From an uncultured Clostridia bacterium (lineage in GTDB: Bacteria > Bacillota > Clostridia > Oscillospirales > Butyricicoccaceae): a stretch of DNA of 64,000 bases. The position numbers and the translations under genes are program-made. How positions within the stretch are numbered: the stretch's first letter is position 1; each line of letters opens with the position of its first letter. The stretch covers positions 1 to 64,000 of the forward strand of contig CANSNO010000001.1 in NCBI GenBank assembly GCA_947648385.1, written 5' to 3'. Under the pieces are notes generated by a model. That model had not been told where the DNA came from. It searched no databases and saw only the letters and a list, made by a program, of their open reading frames with translations. This document shows, piece by piece, positions 35,205 through 43,696 of this stretch.

Positions 35205-37427
35205 CTATTGGGACACCTGATTGAGGTCGCTGAACTCGACCGAGACGACCGTTCCGGCCGGTACCTCGGTCCCCGGCTGAATATCCTGTCTTCTGGCCAC
35301 GATGTTGCCCGTGGCGTATTCTGTACCCGAGCTTTTGTAATAAAGCCCCAGCTGTCCCAGCCTGCTTCTGACCGCTGACACGCCGAGACCCGTCAGGTCG
35401 GGCACCACGACGGTGTTCTGCGGCGGCTTGCCGCCCATATAGATGACTACCTGAGAGGAGCGCGACACCGATGAGGAATAGGAGGGTATCTGAGATGTGA
35501 CCGTGCCGCCGCTTCCGACGACCCTGACGCTGAGCCCGGCGCTTCTGGCCGTCTGCTCGGCCTGGGCCTTTGTCATGCCCGTCATATTGGGCACCGTGGT
35601 GTCCATCTTCTTTTCCTCGGCCTCGGTATATATAGGCTCTATGCCCAGATAGGGCAGAACATCCTCCATTATCCTCCTGATGACGGGAGCAACCGTGACG
35701 CCGCCCGTGACAGGCTGTACCGTCGGCTCGTCAAGGAGGACCAGGACGGCTATCTGGGGGTCGTCGGCCGGGGCGAAGGCTATAAAGGAGGAGACGCGCA
35801 GGTCATCGCGACCTTCCCTTATCTGTTCAGCTATCTTCTCGGTGGTGCCCGTTTTACCGGCCACCCTGTAGCCGACCACATAGGCGTTTTTGCCTGTGCC
35901 GTAGGTGACCACCTGCTCCAGCATATCGCACATAAGCTCGGAGGTCTCTTTGGATATGACCTGACGCACCACCTGAGTTTCTGTTGTGGAGACGGTGTTG
36001 CCGTCAGAGTCTATTATTCTCTCCACCAGATGTGGCCTGACAAGGTTTCCGCCGTTGGCCACGGCCGAAACGGCCGTTATCATCTGGAGGGGGGTTATCT
36101 CAAAGTTCTGACCGAAAGAGGCGACGGCAAGGTCGACGTCGTTCATGTCGTCATAGGCCCAGATGTTGCCCGACATCTCGCCGGGCAGGTCGATGCCGGT
36201 TTTTTCCTTGAGACCGAAGGCCTCGAAATATTTATAAAAAGCGTCCTTGCCAAGCCTCGAGCCTATCTCCATAAAGGCCGGGTTGCAAGAGTTCTTGAGG
36301 GCGTCCACAAGGTTCTGCTGGCCGTGTCCGGCGTGCTTCCAGCAGCCTATCTTTCTGTCGTGCACCTGACGGTAGCCGGGACAGTAAAAGCCCGTGTCGA
36401 CAGTGATAACGTTCTCTTCAAGAGCCGACGAGGCCGTGACTATTTTAAAGGTCGAGCCGGGATAATAGGCATAGGTGACGGCGCTGTTGAGCCACTGGGT
36501 GGTCAAGGCGTCGCTTCGGGCCTTTTTACGGGCCTCTTCATCCTCAATGGCCTCTATTTCGGTCACTTTGTTCCGGTCAACTATTGTAAAGGGTTCGTTG
36601 AGGTCAAAGTCAGGCTTGTTTGCCATTCCGAGTATGGCTCCCGTGTTGACGTCCATGATTATGCCGGTGACGTGCTCGGCCACCTTGTTGTCGGCATAGG
36701 CCATCTCGAGATTTTTTTCAAGATAGTGCTGTATGACCTCGTCTATGGTCAGCACAAGGCTGTGCCCGTCCTCGGCGTCGTAATACATCTCGTATTCAAA
36801 GGGCATCTCGCCCCCCTTGGCGTTGGTGGCCTTGACTACCCTGCCGTCGACGCCGCTGAGGGTCTCGTCATAATAGGCCTCCAGGCCGTAAAGGCCCTGA
36901 TTGTCCGAGCCGACAAAGCCCAGCGTGTGGGACAGAAAGCTGCCGTAGGGATAATATCTCGTCGTGTCATCCACCATATATATGGAATCCAGCTTGTTCT
37001 CCTTGACAAACTCCCTTACCTTATCGGCCACGCCCTTTTCCACATTCTTTTTGACGACGGTATATGTGCCCTTGGCCTGGATCTTTTCCAGCACGCTGTC
37101 ATAATCCAGCTCGAGTATCTCGCTTAAGGTCTTGGCTATCAGCAGGCCCTCCTCCTCGCTGTCTATCTTGACGGCCTCAAGGGTGACCATTTCGGTGCCG
37201 GCGCTGATGGCAAGAGGCTTGAGGTTGCGGTCGTATATGGTGCCGCGAGAAGCCTCGATGACCTTGTCCCTCATCTGCTGGCTTATGGCCCTCTGCTGGT
37301 ATTCGTCATATTTTATGACCTGTAAATAAAACAGCCTGACGGCTATTATAACAAAACACACCACGCCGAAAACCGCTGTGACGAAAAACAGCCTGCGGCG
37401 CATTGAGGAGTCAGCCCTTCTGCTCAT
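35205..37427 (-). CDS. spoVD: Class B penicillin-binding protein SpoVD/FtsI with two PASTA domains
   Basis: The ATG at 37425-37427, nine bases after GGAGGG, gives 740 residues; a longer frame to 37526 is unsupported. It has one membrane anchor (about 15-35) and a dimerisation domain to about 240. The transpeptidase domain has GSTFKIV (catalytic Ser in SxxK, near 325) and KTGTTEK near 540. Two PASTA repeats (about 613-740; VPNMTGMTKAQAEQTARSAG and VPDLTGLGVSAVRSRLGQLG) follow. SpoVD of Bacillus has one PASTA domain, so two is a mild variation. It cross-links septal or spore cortex peptidoglycan with the SEDS protein. Confidence 0.95.
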   Translation of the reverse strand: MSRRADSSMRRRLFFVTAVFGVVCFVIIAVRLFYLQVIKYDEYQQRAISQQMRDKVIEASRGTIYDRNLKPLAISAGTEMVTLEAVKIDSEEEGLLIAKTLSEILELDYDSVLEKIQAKGTYTVVKKNVEKGVADKVREFVKENKLDSIYMVDDTTRYYPYGSFLSHTLGFVGSDNQGLYGLEAYYDETLSGVDGRVVKATNAKGGEMPFEYEMYYDAEDGHSLVLTIDEVIQHYLEKNLEMAYADNKVAEHVTGIIMDVNTGAILGMANKPDFDLNEPFTIVDRNKVTEIEAIEDEEARKKARSDALTTQWLNSAVTYAYYPGSTFKIVTASSALEENVITVDTGFYCPGYRQVHDRKIGCWKHAGHGQQNLVDALKNSCNPAFMEIGSRLGKDAFYKYFEAFGLKEKTGIDLPGEMSGNIWAYDDMNDVDLAVASFGQNFEITPLQMITAVSAVANGGNLVRPHLVERIIDSDGNTVSTTETQVVRQVISKETSELMCDMLEQVVTYGTGKNAYVVGYRVAGKTGTTEKIAEQIREGRDDLRVSSFIAFAPADDPQIAVLVLLDEPTVQPVTGGVTVAPVIRRIMEDVLPYLGIEPIYTEAEEKKMDTTVPNMTGMTKAQAEQTARSAGLSVRVVGSGGTVTSQIPSYSSSVSRSSQVVIYMGGKPPQNTVVVPDLTGLGVSAVRSRLGQLGLYYKSSGTEYATGNIVARRQDIQPGTEVPAGTVVSVEFSDLNQVSQ

Positions 37428-37542
37428 TAAAAAAGTCCCTCCAAGGATATTAAGACGAAAAAACCGGAGCAAGGAAAAACCTGCTTCCTCGCTCCTTGCG
37501 AAAGCTGTGGGACATCGGCCCCACAATATTTATATATCCCCG

Positions 37543-38034
37543 TCAGTTGAGATATTCCACAACGGCGTTAAAGCTTTTTACTATGCCTGAGACGATGCCT
37601 GTCCCGTTTTCAATATCCTCGGCGCTGGCTACCATCACCTTGTCGGGATTTGAAATGGAGAGATATATTATCTGGTTTTTGTCCTGCTTGACCATGCCCA
37701 GCTTGGTGACGGCCATCTGCTCGACATAGGCCAGATTGTATTTCTGCTCGCGCTTGGCATTGAGGGCGTTTCCCTCGCTTTTCAGCTCGTCAAGCTGCGC
37801 GCGCATGGAGTCGGCCTCCAGCGTCAGCTCGGCAAAGCGGCTGTTGCTGTAAAGCACGCACAAAAGCATGGCGAACATACAGAGAATCATAAGGGAATAT
37901 TTTACATAGGGCGCCTTTTTGGCCCCTCTTTTGACATTTTTGTTTTCGGGCAAGGCCGTTATGCCGTAATTTTCTATCTCCGGAAACTCGTATTCTCTTT
38001 TTTCGGCTGCCGTGCTCTGTCCTCTGTATGCCAT
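37543..38034 (-). CDS. ftsL: FtsL-like divisome protein
   Basis: The ATG at 38032-38034, eight bases after AAAGGA, gives 163 residues. It has a cytoplasmic N-tail, a membrane segment at about 46-66 (YSLMILCMFAMLLCVLYS) and a leucine-zipper-like coiled coil (LTLEADSMRAQLDELKSEG). A C-terminal septum-side domain follows. Position between rsmH and the class B PBP gene is the classical ftsL position. A longer start at 38043 overlaps the ribosome site. Confidence 0.85.
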   Translation of the reverse strand: MAYRGQSTAAEKREYEFPEIENYGITALPENKNVKRGAKKAPYVKYSLMILCMFAMLLCVLYSNSRFAELTLEADSMRAQLDELKSEGNALNAKREQKYNLAYVEQMAVTKLGMVKQDKNQIIYLSISNPDKVMVASAEDIENGTGIVSGIVKSFNAVVEYLN

Positions 38035-38063
38035 TTCGTACATCCTTTCCGTATGTTTGCCTT

Positions 38064-38999
38064 TTATAATTTCTCGGCCACCCTGAGCTTGGCGCTTCGG
38101 GCACGGGGATTTTCTTCAAGTTCTTTTTCGGAGGCCGTAATAACCCCCTTTGAGATGAGCTTTATCTTCGGCTTGTTGCCGCAGACGCAGACGGGAAAGC
38201 TCTTAGGGCAGGTGCATCCTTGCGCCTCGGCGGCAAAAGCTCTTTTTACGATTCTGTCCTCCAGCGAGTGGAAGCTGATGACGGCTATCCTGCCGCCCTT
38301 GGCGAGGCGCGACACCGAGCTTTTGACGGCCTCCTCGACGGCCGCCAGCTCGCCGTTGACCTCTATCCTTATGGCCTGAAAGGCGCGCTTGGCGGGATGC
38401 TGTTTTTCCCTGCGCGCGGCAGCCGGCATGGCCGATTTGATAAGCTCGGCCAGTTCGAGGGTAGTCTCGATGGGCTTCTGCTCCCTCTGCCTGCATATGG
38501 CCGAGGCAATGGCCGAAGCGAAACGCTCCTCGCCGTAGGTGGAAATTATCATTTTCAGCTCTTCGCGGCTGTATTGGTTTACGACCTGCCTCGCGTCGAG
38601 GCTCTGGCTCCTGTCCATCCTCATGTCGAGGGGGGCGTCGGTCATATAGGAAAAGCCCCTTTCGCCGTTGTCGAGCTGATAGCTGGAAACGCCGAGGTCG
38701 AAAAGAATGCCGTCTATGCTGTCTATGCCGAGACCGTCAAGGACGTCGGCCACGGCGCTGAAATTGCTTTTGACAAATGTGATATTCTTATGGAGAGGCG
38801 CAAGGCGCTTTTCCGCCGCATTCAGAGCGTCGTCATCGCGATCGATACATATGAGACGGCCCTTTTCCGACAGCCTTTCGGCTATCAGGGAGGAATGGCC
38901 TCCGCCCCCCGTGGTGCCGTCGACATATATCCCGTCGGGCTTTACGGCAAGACCCTCGATGCATTCTGCCGCCAATACCGGCACATGGGAAAACTCCAT
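38064..38999 (-). CDS. rsmH: 16S rRNA (cytosine-1402-N4) methyltransferase RsmH
   Basis: This 311-residue SAM-dependent enzyme has HVPVLAAECIEGL at the start, VDGTTGGGGHSSLIAERL (SAM site), FDLGVSSYQLDNGERGFSY, and ISFHSLEDRIVKRAF near the end. It is co-transcribed with mraZ, and its ATG overlaps the mraZ stop (TAATG). Confidence 0.97.
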   Translation of the reverse strand: MEFSHVPVLAAECIEGLAVKPDGIYVDGTTGGGGHSSLIAERLSEKGRLICIDRDDDALNAAEKRLAPLHKNITFVKSNFSAVADVLDGLGIDSIDGILFDLGVSSYQLDNGERGFSYMTDAPLDMRMDRSQSLDARQVVNQYSREELKMIISTYGEERFASAIASAICRQREQKPIETTLELAELIKSAMPAAARREKQHPAKRAFQAIRIEVNGELAAVEEAVKSSVSRLAKGGRIAVISFHSLEDRIVKRAFAAEAQGCTCPKSFPVCVCGNKPKIKLISKGVITASEKELEENPRARSAKLRVAEKL

Positions 39000-39412
39000 T
39001 ATATGTTTTCCTCCTCCATAAGCTCGCTTATCTCGTCGGAGGTGACATTGTCGTTATAGTCCTTCCAGCGCTCGGCGTCCCATATCTCGACGCGCTTTTG
39101 TATGCCGGCCACAATGACGTCCTTTGTTATGCCGGCGTATGTCCTCAGGCTTTGAGGAAGGAGTATCCTGCCCTGCCCGTCGGGCTCGCAGGGATAGTTG
39201 GCCGAATAAAAACGCTGGAGCTTTCTGGCCTTGGCAATGGGCATGGCGGCTATCTTGCTTTCAAAGGCGTCCCAATCCTCCTTGGAATAGGCGCATATGC
39301 AGCCGTCGAGACCTTTGAAGATGACAAAGCCCTCGCCAAGCTCCTTTCGTAGACCTGCGGGAAAAATCATGCGGCCCTTTGAGTCGACCGAATGCAGATA
39401 TTCACCTCTCAT
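38999..39412 (-). CDS. mraZ: Transcriptional regulator MraZ
   Basis: This 137-residue protein has two SpoVT/AbrB-like halves: RGEYLHSVDSKGRMIFPAGLR and EPDGQGRILLPQSLR, each with the conserved D-x-[KG]-G-R motif. MraZ is a ring-shaped DNA-binding protein that controls its own cluster. I chose the ATG at 39410-39412, nine bases after GAGGTGA; a GTG four codons earlier lies inside that site. The phased repeats right upstream are its probable operator. Confidence 0.95.
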   Translation of the reverse strand: MRGEYLHSVDSKGRMIFPAGLRKELGEGFVIFKGLDGCICAYSKEDWDAFESKIAAMPIAKARKLQRFYSANYPCEPDGQGRILLPQSLRTYAGITKDVIVAGIQKRVEIWDAERWKDYNDNVTSDEISELMEEENI

Positions 39413-39433
39413 TGGCAGACTCACCTCACTTTT

Positions 39434-39469
39434 GCCACAGAAAACAACTTTTTACCACTATCAGCCACT
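39434..39469 (-). promoter_or_regulatory. MraZ operator: four GTGG-type repeats at exact 10-bp spacing
   Basis: On the minus strand GTGG, GTGG, GTTG and GTGG occur at 39465-39468, 39455-39458, 39445-39448 and 39435-39438. The sub-sites lie on the same DNA face. MraZ boxes in other bacteria are also short direct repeats with a 10-bp period placed between the promoter and the mraZ ribosome site. Confidence 0.8.
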
Positions 39470-39480
39470 ATCTGGTTTTA

Positions 39481-39509
39481 ATTATAGCTATAGCTCAAAA
39501 AAAATGCAA
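39481..39509 (-). promoter_or_regulatory. Promoter of the mraZ division/wall cluster
   Basis: On the minus strand TTGCAT (39504-39509), a 17-base spacer and a perfect TATAAT (39481-39486). Transcription would start within or next to the MraZ repeats, consistent with repression by MraZ. Confidence 0.75.
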
Positions 39510-39610
39510 TAGGAGATATTGAATTTTTTTGCTCAAAAAACGCCTATTTTAAGGCAAAAAAGTGAAAATTTCTGAATTTAAAACATATGTTCGATATTTT
39601 TGGCATAAAA

Positions 39611-39658
39611 AACAGGACAGAAGGAAGATTATACTCTTTCTTCTGTCCTGTTCGATTT
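39611..39658 (-). terminator. Terminator of the uvrC-rsmD-coaD operon
   Basis: AACAGGACAGAAG pairs with CTTCTGTCCTGTT in an 18-base arm stem (39611-39628 with 39635-39652). T runs occur on both strands, with TTTTTT on the minus strand. Confidence 0.85.
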
Positions 39659-39708
39659 TTCTTGATTTTTCGGGTTTTCCCCACCAACCGCCACTTTTAC
39701 GGAAAATG

Positions 39709-40179
39709 TTATTTCTGATAATTTTTCAGCGTCACCATCATGCGGCTGTGGTTGCTCTTCATCTGGTCAAGGGCCTGGTCCATGGCGACCTCGGTGCGCT
39801 TCATGGCGTCGTCGCAGTATGTCACGGCGGCGTTCATAAGCTCCTTGGAGCGCGCCTCGGCCGTGGCGATTATCTCGGCGGCCTTTTTGCGCGCCTCGAC
39901 GACGATGTCGTGGTCGTTGACCTTCTGCTTGGCCATCTCCTCGGCCTGCTTGACCTTACTGTCGTATTCCTTTTTGCCGGCCGAGATAAAGTCGTTTCTC
40001 TTTTCGACTATCTCGGTGGCCATTTTAAGCTCGCTGGGCAGGTTGGCCCTTATCTCCTCCAGCATATCAAGGGCCTTTTCCCTCTCGATGATGCACTTGT
40101 TGCTCAGCGGCACGGCCGGAGCGTCGTCTATCGTTTCATAAAGTGTATTGACCAGTTCGTCTATTACATTTCCAGCCAT
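39709..40179 (-). CDS. Coiled-coil protein conserved after coaD, unknown function
   Basis: This 156-residue protein is mostly helical and strongly charged, with runs of Ala, Glu, Lys and Met. Examples are IEREKALDMLEEIRANLPSE, YDSKVKQAEEMAKQKVND and ARKKAAEIIATAEARSKEL. No membrane segment is seen. The Ala-rich helix looks like the b-subunit stalk of ATP synthases and DivIVA-like coils, so databases often label such genes loosely as ATPase; no ATP-binding motif is present. It overlaps the coaD end by 16 bases and is the last gene of its operon. Role unknown; I would guess a structural or envelope-associated coil. Confidence 0.8.
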   Translation of the reverse strand: MAGNVIDELVNTLYETIDDAPAVPLSNKCIIEREKALDMLEEIRANLPSELKMATEIVEKRNDFISAGKKEYDSKVKQAEEMAKQKVNDHDIVVEARKKAAEIIATAEARSKELMNAAVTYCDDAMKRTEVAMDQALDQMKSNHSRMMVTLKNYQK

Positions 40180-40661
40180 TTTTCATCCTCCGTTTTTTTA
40201 AGAAGAATCTGTGCCGTGTGCTTTGTCACAAGCCCCTCGAGGGAGAGACCCTTGCGGCACCTTTCCTTTACATATGATGAGCTTATGCGCTCAAAGCCGT
40301 GGCGAGGGGGCAGGAATATCGTCTCGGCGTCGGGATAATGCACCCTGTTGAAATTGGCCATAAAAATCTCATACTCGGTGTCGTCGCTGTTCCTGATACC
40401 CTTGACGATGGCGTGAGCGCCCTTTTCCCTCAGATAATCATACAGCATACCGCCGTAAAACTCAACCTCGACATTTTCCATCCCCACCAAATCATAGCGC
40501 ATGATATCAAGGCGCTCGTCGGGAGAGAGGGTGTATTTTTTCTGGTCGTTTATCATGGCCACCACATAGACCTTGTCAAACAGGGTGGCCGCCCTCTGCA
40601 CCAAATCCACATGGCCGCAGGTGAGGGGATCAAAGCTCCCGGGCACAACTGCTATTTTCAT
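40164..40661 (-). CDS. coaD: Phosphopantetheine adenylyltransferase CoaD
   Basis: This 165-residue enzyme makes dephospho-CoA in coenzyme A synthesis. It has VVPGSFDPLTCGHVDLVQRA with the T-x-G-H nucleotidyltransferase motif, RYDLVGMENVEVEF, and ISSSYVKERCRKG (IS-S/T-x-x-R/K motif) near 130. Its start overlaps the rsmD stop by four bases. Confidence 0.97.
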   Translation of the reverse strand: MKIAVVPGSFDPLTCGHVDLVQRAATLFDKVYVVAMINDQKKYTLSPDERLDIMRYDLVGMENVEVEFYGGMLYDYLREKGAHAIVKGIRNSDDTEYEIFMANFNRVHYPDAETIFLPPRHGFERISSSYVKERCRKGLSLEGLVTKHTAQILLKKTEDEKWLEM

Positions 40662-41215
40662 TCAGGCTCGTCCTCTTTCAGAATCTTCCACAGCATGATT
40701 TTGCCGTATTTATATTCTTTTTGCAAGGTCAGCCCCGAGGGCAGGGGCAGAATATCGTCCTCGGGCGCCTTTTCACAAATCATTATACCATGTTCTTTCA
40801 AGATGTCAAACCTGTCGATATCGGCAATGGCCCTTTTGAGGATATCGCCGCCGTAGGGAGGATCAAGAAATATTATATCAAAGCTTTTCGCCGCGGCCGA
40901 GCGCAGGAAATCAAAGGAATCGCCCTCGTAAAGGCGGCATACGCCTTCGGCCTCGCAGGCCGATATATTCTTTTTTATCGCCTCTTGGGCCGACCTGTCC
41001 CTGTCGACAAAAGCGACCGAGGCGGCCCCCCTCGAAAGGGCTTCCAGCCCCATCTGTCCCGAGCCGGCAAAAAGGTCGAGCACCCTCGCCCCGGGAAGGT
41101 CGAACTGGATTATATTAAAGACTGACTCCTTGACCTTATCTGTCGTTGGGCGCGTCGTCATGCCCCGTGGCGTCTCCAGCCCGCGCCCCCTCAGGCGGCC
41201 GCTGATTATCCTCAT
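40658..41215 (-). CDS. rsmD: 16S rRNA (guanine-966-N2) methyltransferase RsmD
   Basis: This 185-residue enzyme shows MRIISGRLRGRGLETP at the start, VLDLFAGSGQMGLEALSRGA (SAM-binding), and the catalytic DPPYGG near 122. The start is firm because the family begins with MRII-G and GGAGAA lies ahead of the ATG. It overlaps the 3' end of uvrC by 80 bases in another frame. Confidence 0.95.
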   Translation of the reverse strand: MRIISGRLRGRGLETPRGMTTRPTTDKVKESVFNIIQFDLPGARVLDLFAGSGQMGLEALSRGAASVAFVDRDRSAQEAIKKNISACEAEGVCRLYEGDSFDFLRSAAAKSFDIIFLDPPYGGDILKRAIADIDRFDILKEHGIMICEKAPEDDILPLPSGLTLQKEYKYGKIMLWKILKEDEPE

Positions 41216-43034
41216 GATCCCATTCTCCTAACTTTTTCCTGATATTCTCGGCCACGTTGACAGGCACGACCTGCGCCAGCTCGCCGATATCGGCGCGAGC
41301 GATGGCCTTTATGGTGCCGAAACGGTCGAGAAGCTTTTTCCTCCTCGTAGGGCCAAGGCCCTCTATGCCGTCAAGGCGGCTCCTTCTCATGCTTTTGACG
41401 CGGCTGTCACGGTGGAACTCGATGGCAAAACGGTGGGTCTCCTCCTGTATCCTGCCAACAAAGGCGAACATCTGGGGCGTGGCGCTTATGCCTATCTCAT
41501 GGCCGTCGGGAGTGACAAGCGCCCTTGTGCGGTGGCGGTCGTCCTTGACCATGCCGAAGACGGGTATATCCATTCCCCTCTTTTGAAGCTCCTCACAGGC
41601 AACGCCTGTCTGGCCCTTTCCTCCGTCAATCAGCATCATATCGGGCAGGGGCAGGAAGCTCTCGTCGCCGTTTATTGCCCTGTCGAGCCTGCGGCCTATC
41701 ACCTCGGCCATGGCGCCGTAATCGTCGCCGCCGCGCGCCGTTTTTATCTTGTATTTCTTATAGTGCTTTTTGGCCGGCTTGCCGTCTGTGAACACGGTCA
41801 TCGAGGCCACGGGCAGGTCTCCGGCCGTGTTGGAGATATCATAGGCCTCCACCCTGTGGGGTATTTCCTCAAGGCCCAGCGTATCGCGGACAAGCTCCAT
41901 CAGCTTCTGGGATTTCTGCTCCCGTCGCTGCAAGGTGTCCAGCTCCAAAAAGCCGTTGCTTTCGGCCAGCTTGGCCTGACGGAGTCTCTCGCCCCTCTGT
42001 GGACAGGTGATGACGCACTTGCTTCCCCTCAGTTGGCTCAGAAACTCCTCGAGGGAGGATACCTCCTCCAGCGGCTTGGATATGAGAAGCTCCTTCGGCG
42101 CCGTCTGAAACATACCGTAATACTGCTTGATAAAGCTTTCGACGGCGTCCTCCATGTCGTTTTCCTCCAGCCCGTCGAAAAATGTCACCTGCTTGCCGAT
42201 AAGATTTCCCTGAACAAAGGAAAGGAGCGACACGCAGGAGCGCGACCCCAGCGTGACGAAGGCCAGGGCGTCCCTGTCGGACAGCCTGCCCCCCGTGACG
42301 GTATTTGTCAGGCCCATGCGCCGGAGGTTCTTTATTCTGTCGCGGCAGGCGGCGGCCTTTTCGAACTCGAGATTTTCGGCATAGGCCGCCATATCGTCCT
42401 CAAGCTGCTTTATAATCTCCCTGTCGTTGCCCTTCAAAAGTGAGCGGCACTGGTCTATAAGAGCGTTATACTCCTCCTTTGAAACATTGCCCGTACATAC
42501 GCCGCAGCATTTTTTCATCTGATAGCGCAGACAGGGGCGCTCCTTGCCGATATCTCTCGGAAAGGTCTTCGAGCAGGTGGGCAGCAGGAAGGTCTGCTTG
42601 AGCATATCTATGGCCGTCTTGGCAGCGCCGCGCGCGCCGTAGGGGCCGTAATATTCAAGGCTCTTGTCCTTTACGGCGCTCTCGATGGAAAATCGGGGAT
42701 ATTCCTCATGACTTATGGCGACAAAGGGATATCCCTTGTCATCCTTTAAAAGGATATTATATTTCGGCTTGTGCTTTTTTATAAGGGTGTTTTCCAAAAG
42801 CAGGGCCTCGAACTCGGAGTTTGCGAAAATGGTTTCGAAGCTGTCTATCTTCGACACCATCTGCCTTGTTTTTGCCGTGTGGGAGGCGAGGTTGGCAAAA
42901 TACTGGCTCACCCTGTTTTTGAGCGCCTTGGCCTTGCCGATATATATTATCTGCCCGTCGATATCCTTCATGATATAAACGCCGGGTTCTCTCGGCAGGT
43001 CGTGGGCTTTTTGCTTCAGCTGTTCAAAAGTCAT
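41136..43034 (-). CDS. uvrC: Excinuclease ABC subunit UvrC
   Basis: This 632-residue nucleotide-excision-repair endonuclease has the GIY-YIG domain at the start (GVYIMKDIDGQIIYIGKA), the UVR/UvrB-binding region (DDMAAYAENLEFEKAAACRDR), the RNase H-like second nuclease domain (YDISNTAGDLPVASM; MLIDGGKGQ) and helix-hairpin-helix repeats (IEGLGPTRRKKLLDRFG). After the last hairpin there is an unusual acidic tail (about 25 residues ending DDAPNDR) encoded over the start of rsmD. Confidence 0.96.
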   Translation of the reverse strand: MTFEQLKQKAHDLPREPGVYIMKDIDGQIIYIGKAKALKNRVSQYFANLASHTAKTRQMVSKIDSFETIFANSEFEALLLENTLIKKHKPKYNILLKDDKGYPFVAISHEEYPRFSIESAVKDKSLEYYGPYGARGAAKTAIDMLKQTFLLPTCSKTFPRDIGKERPCLRYQMKKCCGVCTGNVSKEEYNALIDQCRSLLKGNDREIIKQLEDDMAAYAENLEFEKAAACRDRIKNLRRMGLTNTVTGGRLSDRDALAFVTLGSRSCVSLLSFVQGNLIGKQVTFFDGLEENDMEDAVESFIKQYYGMFQTAPKELLISKPLEEVSSLEEFLSQLRGSKCVITCPQRGERLRQAKLAESNGFLELDTLQRREQKSQKLMELVRDTLGLEEIPHRVEAYDISNTAGDLPVASMTVFTDGKPAKKHYKKYKIKTARGGDDYGAMAEVIGRRLDRAINGDESFLPLPDMMLIDGGKGQTGVACEELQKRGMDIPVFGMVKDDRHRTRALVTPDGHEIGISATPQMFAFVGRIQEETHRFAIEFHRDSRVKSMRRSRLDGIEGLGPTRRKKLLDRFGTIKAIARADIGELAQVVPVNVAENIRKKLGEWDHEDNQRPPEGARAGDATGHDDAPNDR

Positions 43035-43059
43035 CCTTGTCTCCTTAAATATCCAAAAA

Positions 43060-43085
43060 ACGCCGCATGGAATATCATGCGGCGT
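43060..43085 (-). terminator. Terminator of the HPr-like gene
   Basis: ACGCCGCATG and CATGCGGCGT pair perfectly around six bases, and T residues follow on the minus strand. It separates the HPr-like gene from uvrC. Confidence 0.9.
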
Positions 43086-43106
43086 CTTTGAGCGACAGAC
43101 AGTTGT

Positions 43107-43370
43107 TTATTCGCCGAAGTTGGAGGCGATAAGGTCGCACAGAGCGTTGACGGCCTCCTCCTCGTCGGGGCCTTCGGCCGAGACGGTGATGACCGTGCCC
43201 TTGGTGATGCCAAGGGACAGCACGCCCAAAAGGCTCTTCGCGTTTACCTTGCGCTCTTCCTTCTCGACCATGATGGTGCTTTTATACTCATTGGCCTTCT
43301 GGATAAAAAATGTGGCAGGTCTGGCGTAAAGTCCGACCTGATTATTTACTGTGGCATCCTTCGAATACAT
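43107..43370 (-). CDS. HPr/Crh-like protein with Tyr in place of the active-site His
   Basis: This 87-residue protein has the HPr fold pattern: VNNQVGLYARPATFFIQKAN, NAKSLLGVLSLGI and EAVNALCDLIASNFGE. The residue that carries the PTS phosphate (His in GLHARPA) is Tyr here (GLYARPA), so it cannot pass phosphate from enzyme I to sugars in the usual way. The regulatory Ser in KSLLG is kept, so an HPr kinase could act on it. This is the state of Bacillus Crh (Gln at this site), so a CcpA-corepressor or other signalling role is likely. It is monocistronic, and no PTS genes are nearby. Confidence 0.88.
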   Translation of the reverse strand: MYSKDATVNNQVGLYARPATFFIQKANEYKSTIMVEKEERKVNAKSLLGVLSLGITKGTVITVSAEGPDEEEAVNALCDLIASNFGE

Positions 43371-43393
43371 AAGATAACCTCACCTTTCCCTCA

Positions 43394-43410
43394 TGGGTAA
43401 TAGCTACCCA
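43394..43410. promoter_or_regulatory. Inverted repeat in the leader of the HPr-like gene
   Basis: TGGGTA (43394-43399) and TACCCA (43405-43410) form a perfect 6-5-6 palindrome about 25-40 bases upstream of the start. It could be an operator or a small RNA hairpin; no regulator is identified. Confidence 0.35.
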
Positions 43411-43544
43411 ATTCACTATAATAGATTAACAGAAATCGACCTAAAAATCAATAAGCTTCAGTCATTTATGTCAAATCCTCAAAAGGACGCCGCTATGTAA
43501 CGGGCAGCTTTTAGTATATTTACACAAATTGCCCATTTTGATAT

Positions 43545-43696
43545 TTATATCAATCCCTGAAAAAGGCTGAAAACAAGGGGCATAAAGGCGGCCGGAATGA
43601 AGTTTGCCACCTTGAACTGTCTTATATCCCACATATTGAAGGCAATCAGCATAAGGACGGCCGAGCCGACAAGGGACATCTGACCCACCACCACGT
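43545..43696 (-). pseudogene. Truncated DUF554 membrane protein (C-terminal fragment)
   Basis: One minus-strand frame reads QMSLVGSAVLMLIAFNMW, then FKVANFIPAAFMPLVFSLF, and stops at 43545. The pattern (two membrane helices with K-V-x-N-x-x-P-A between) fits the end of DUF554/YdfK-type proteins. The frame has no start and is cut at 43697 exactly where the CCCC hairpin of the repeat begins. The rest of the gene is absent, so this looks like a remnant left by insertion or deletion at the element. Confidence 0.65.

Noticed and set aside
38707..39059. Plus-strand frames opposite rsmH and mraZ
   Set aside because: Shadow frames with no start signals; the minus-strand genes carry full family motifs.
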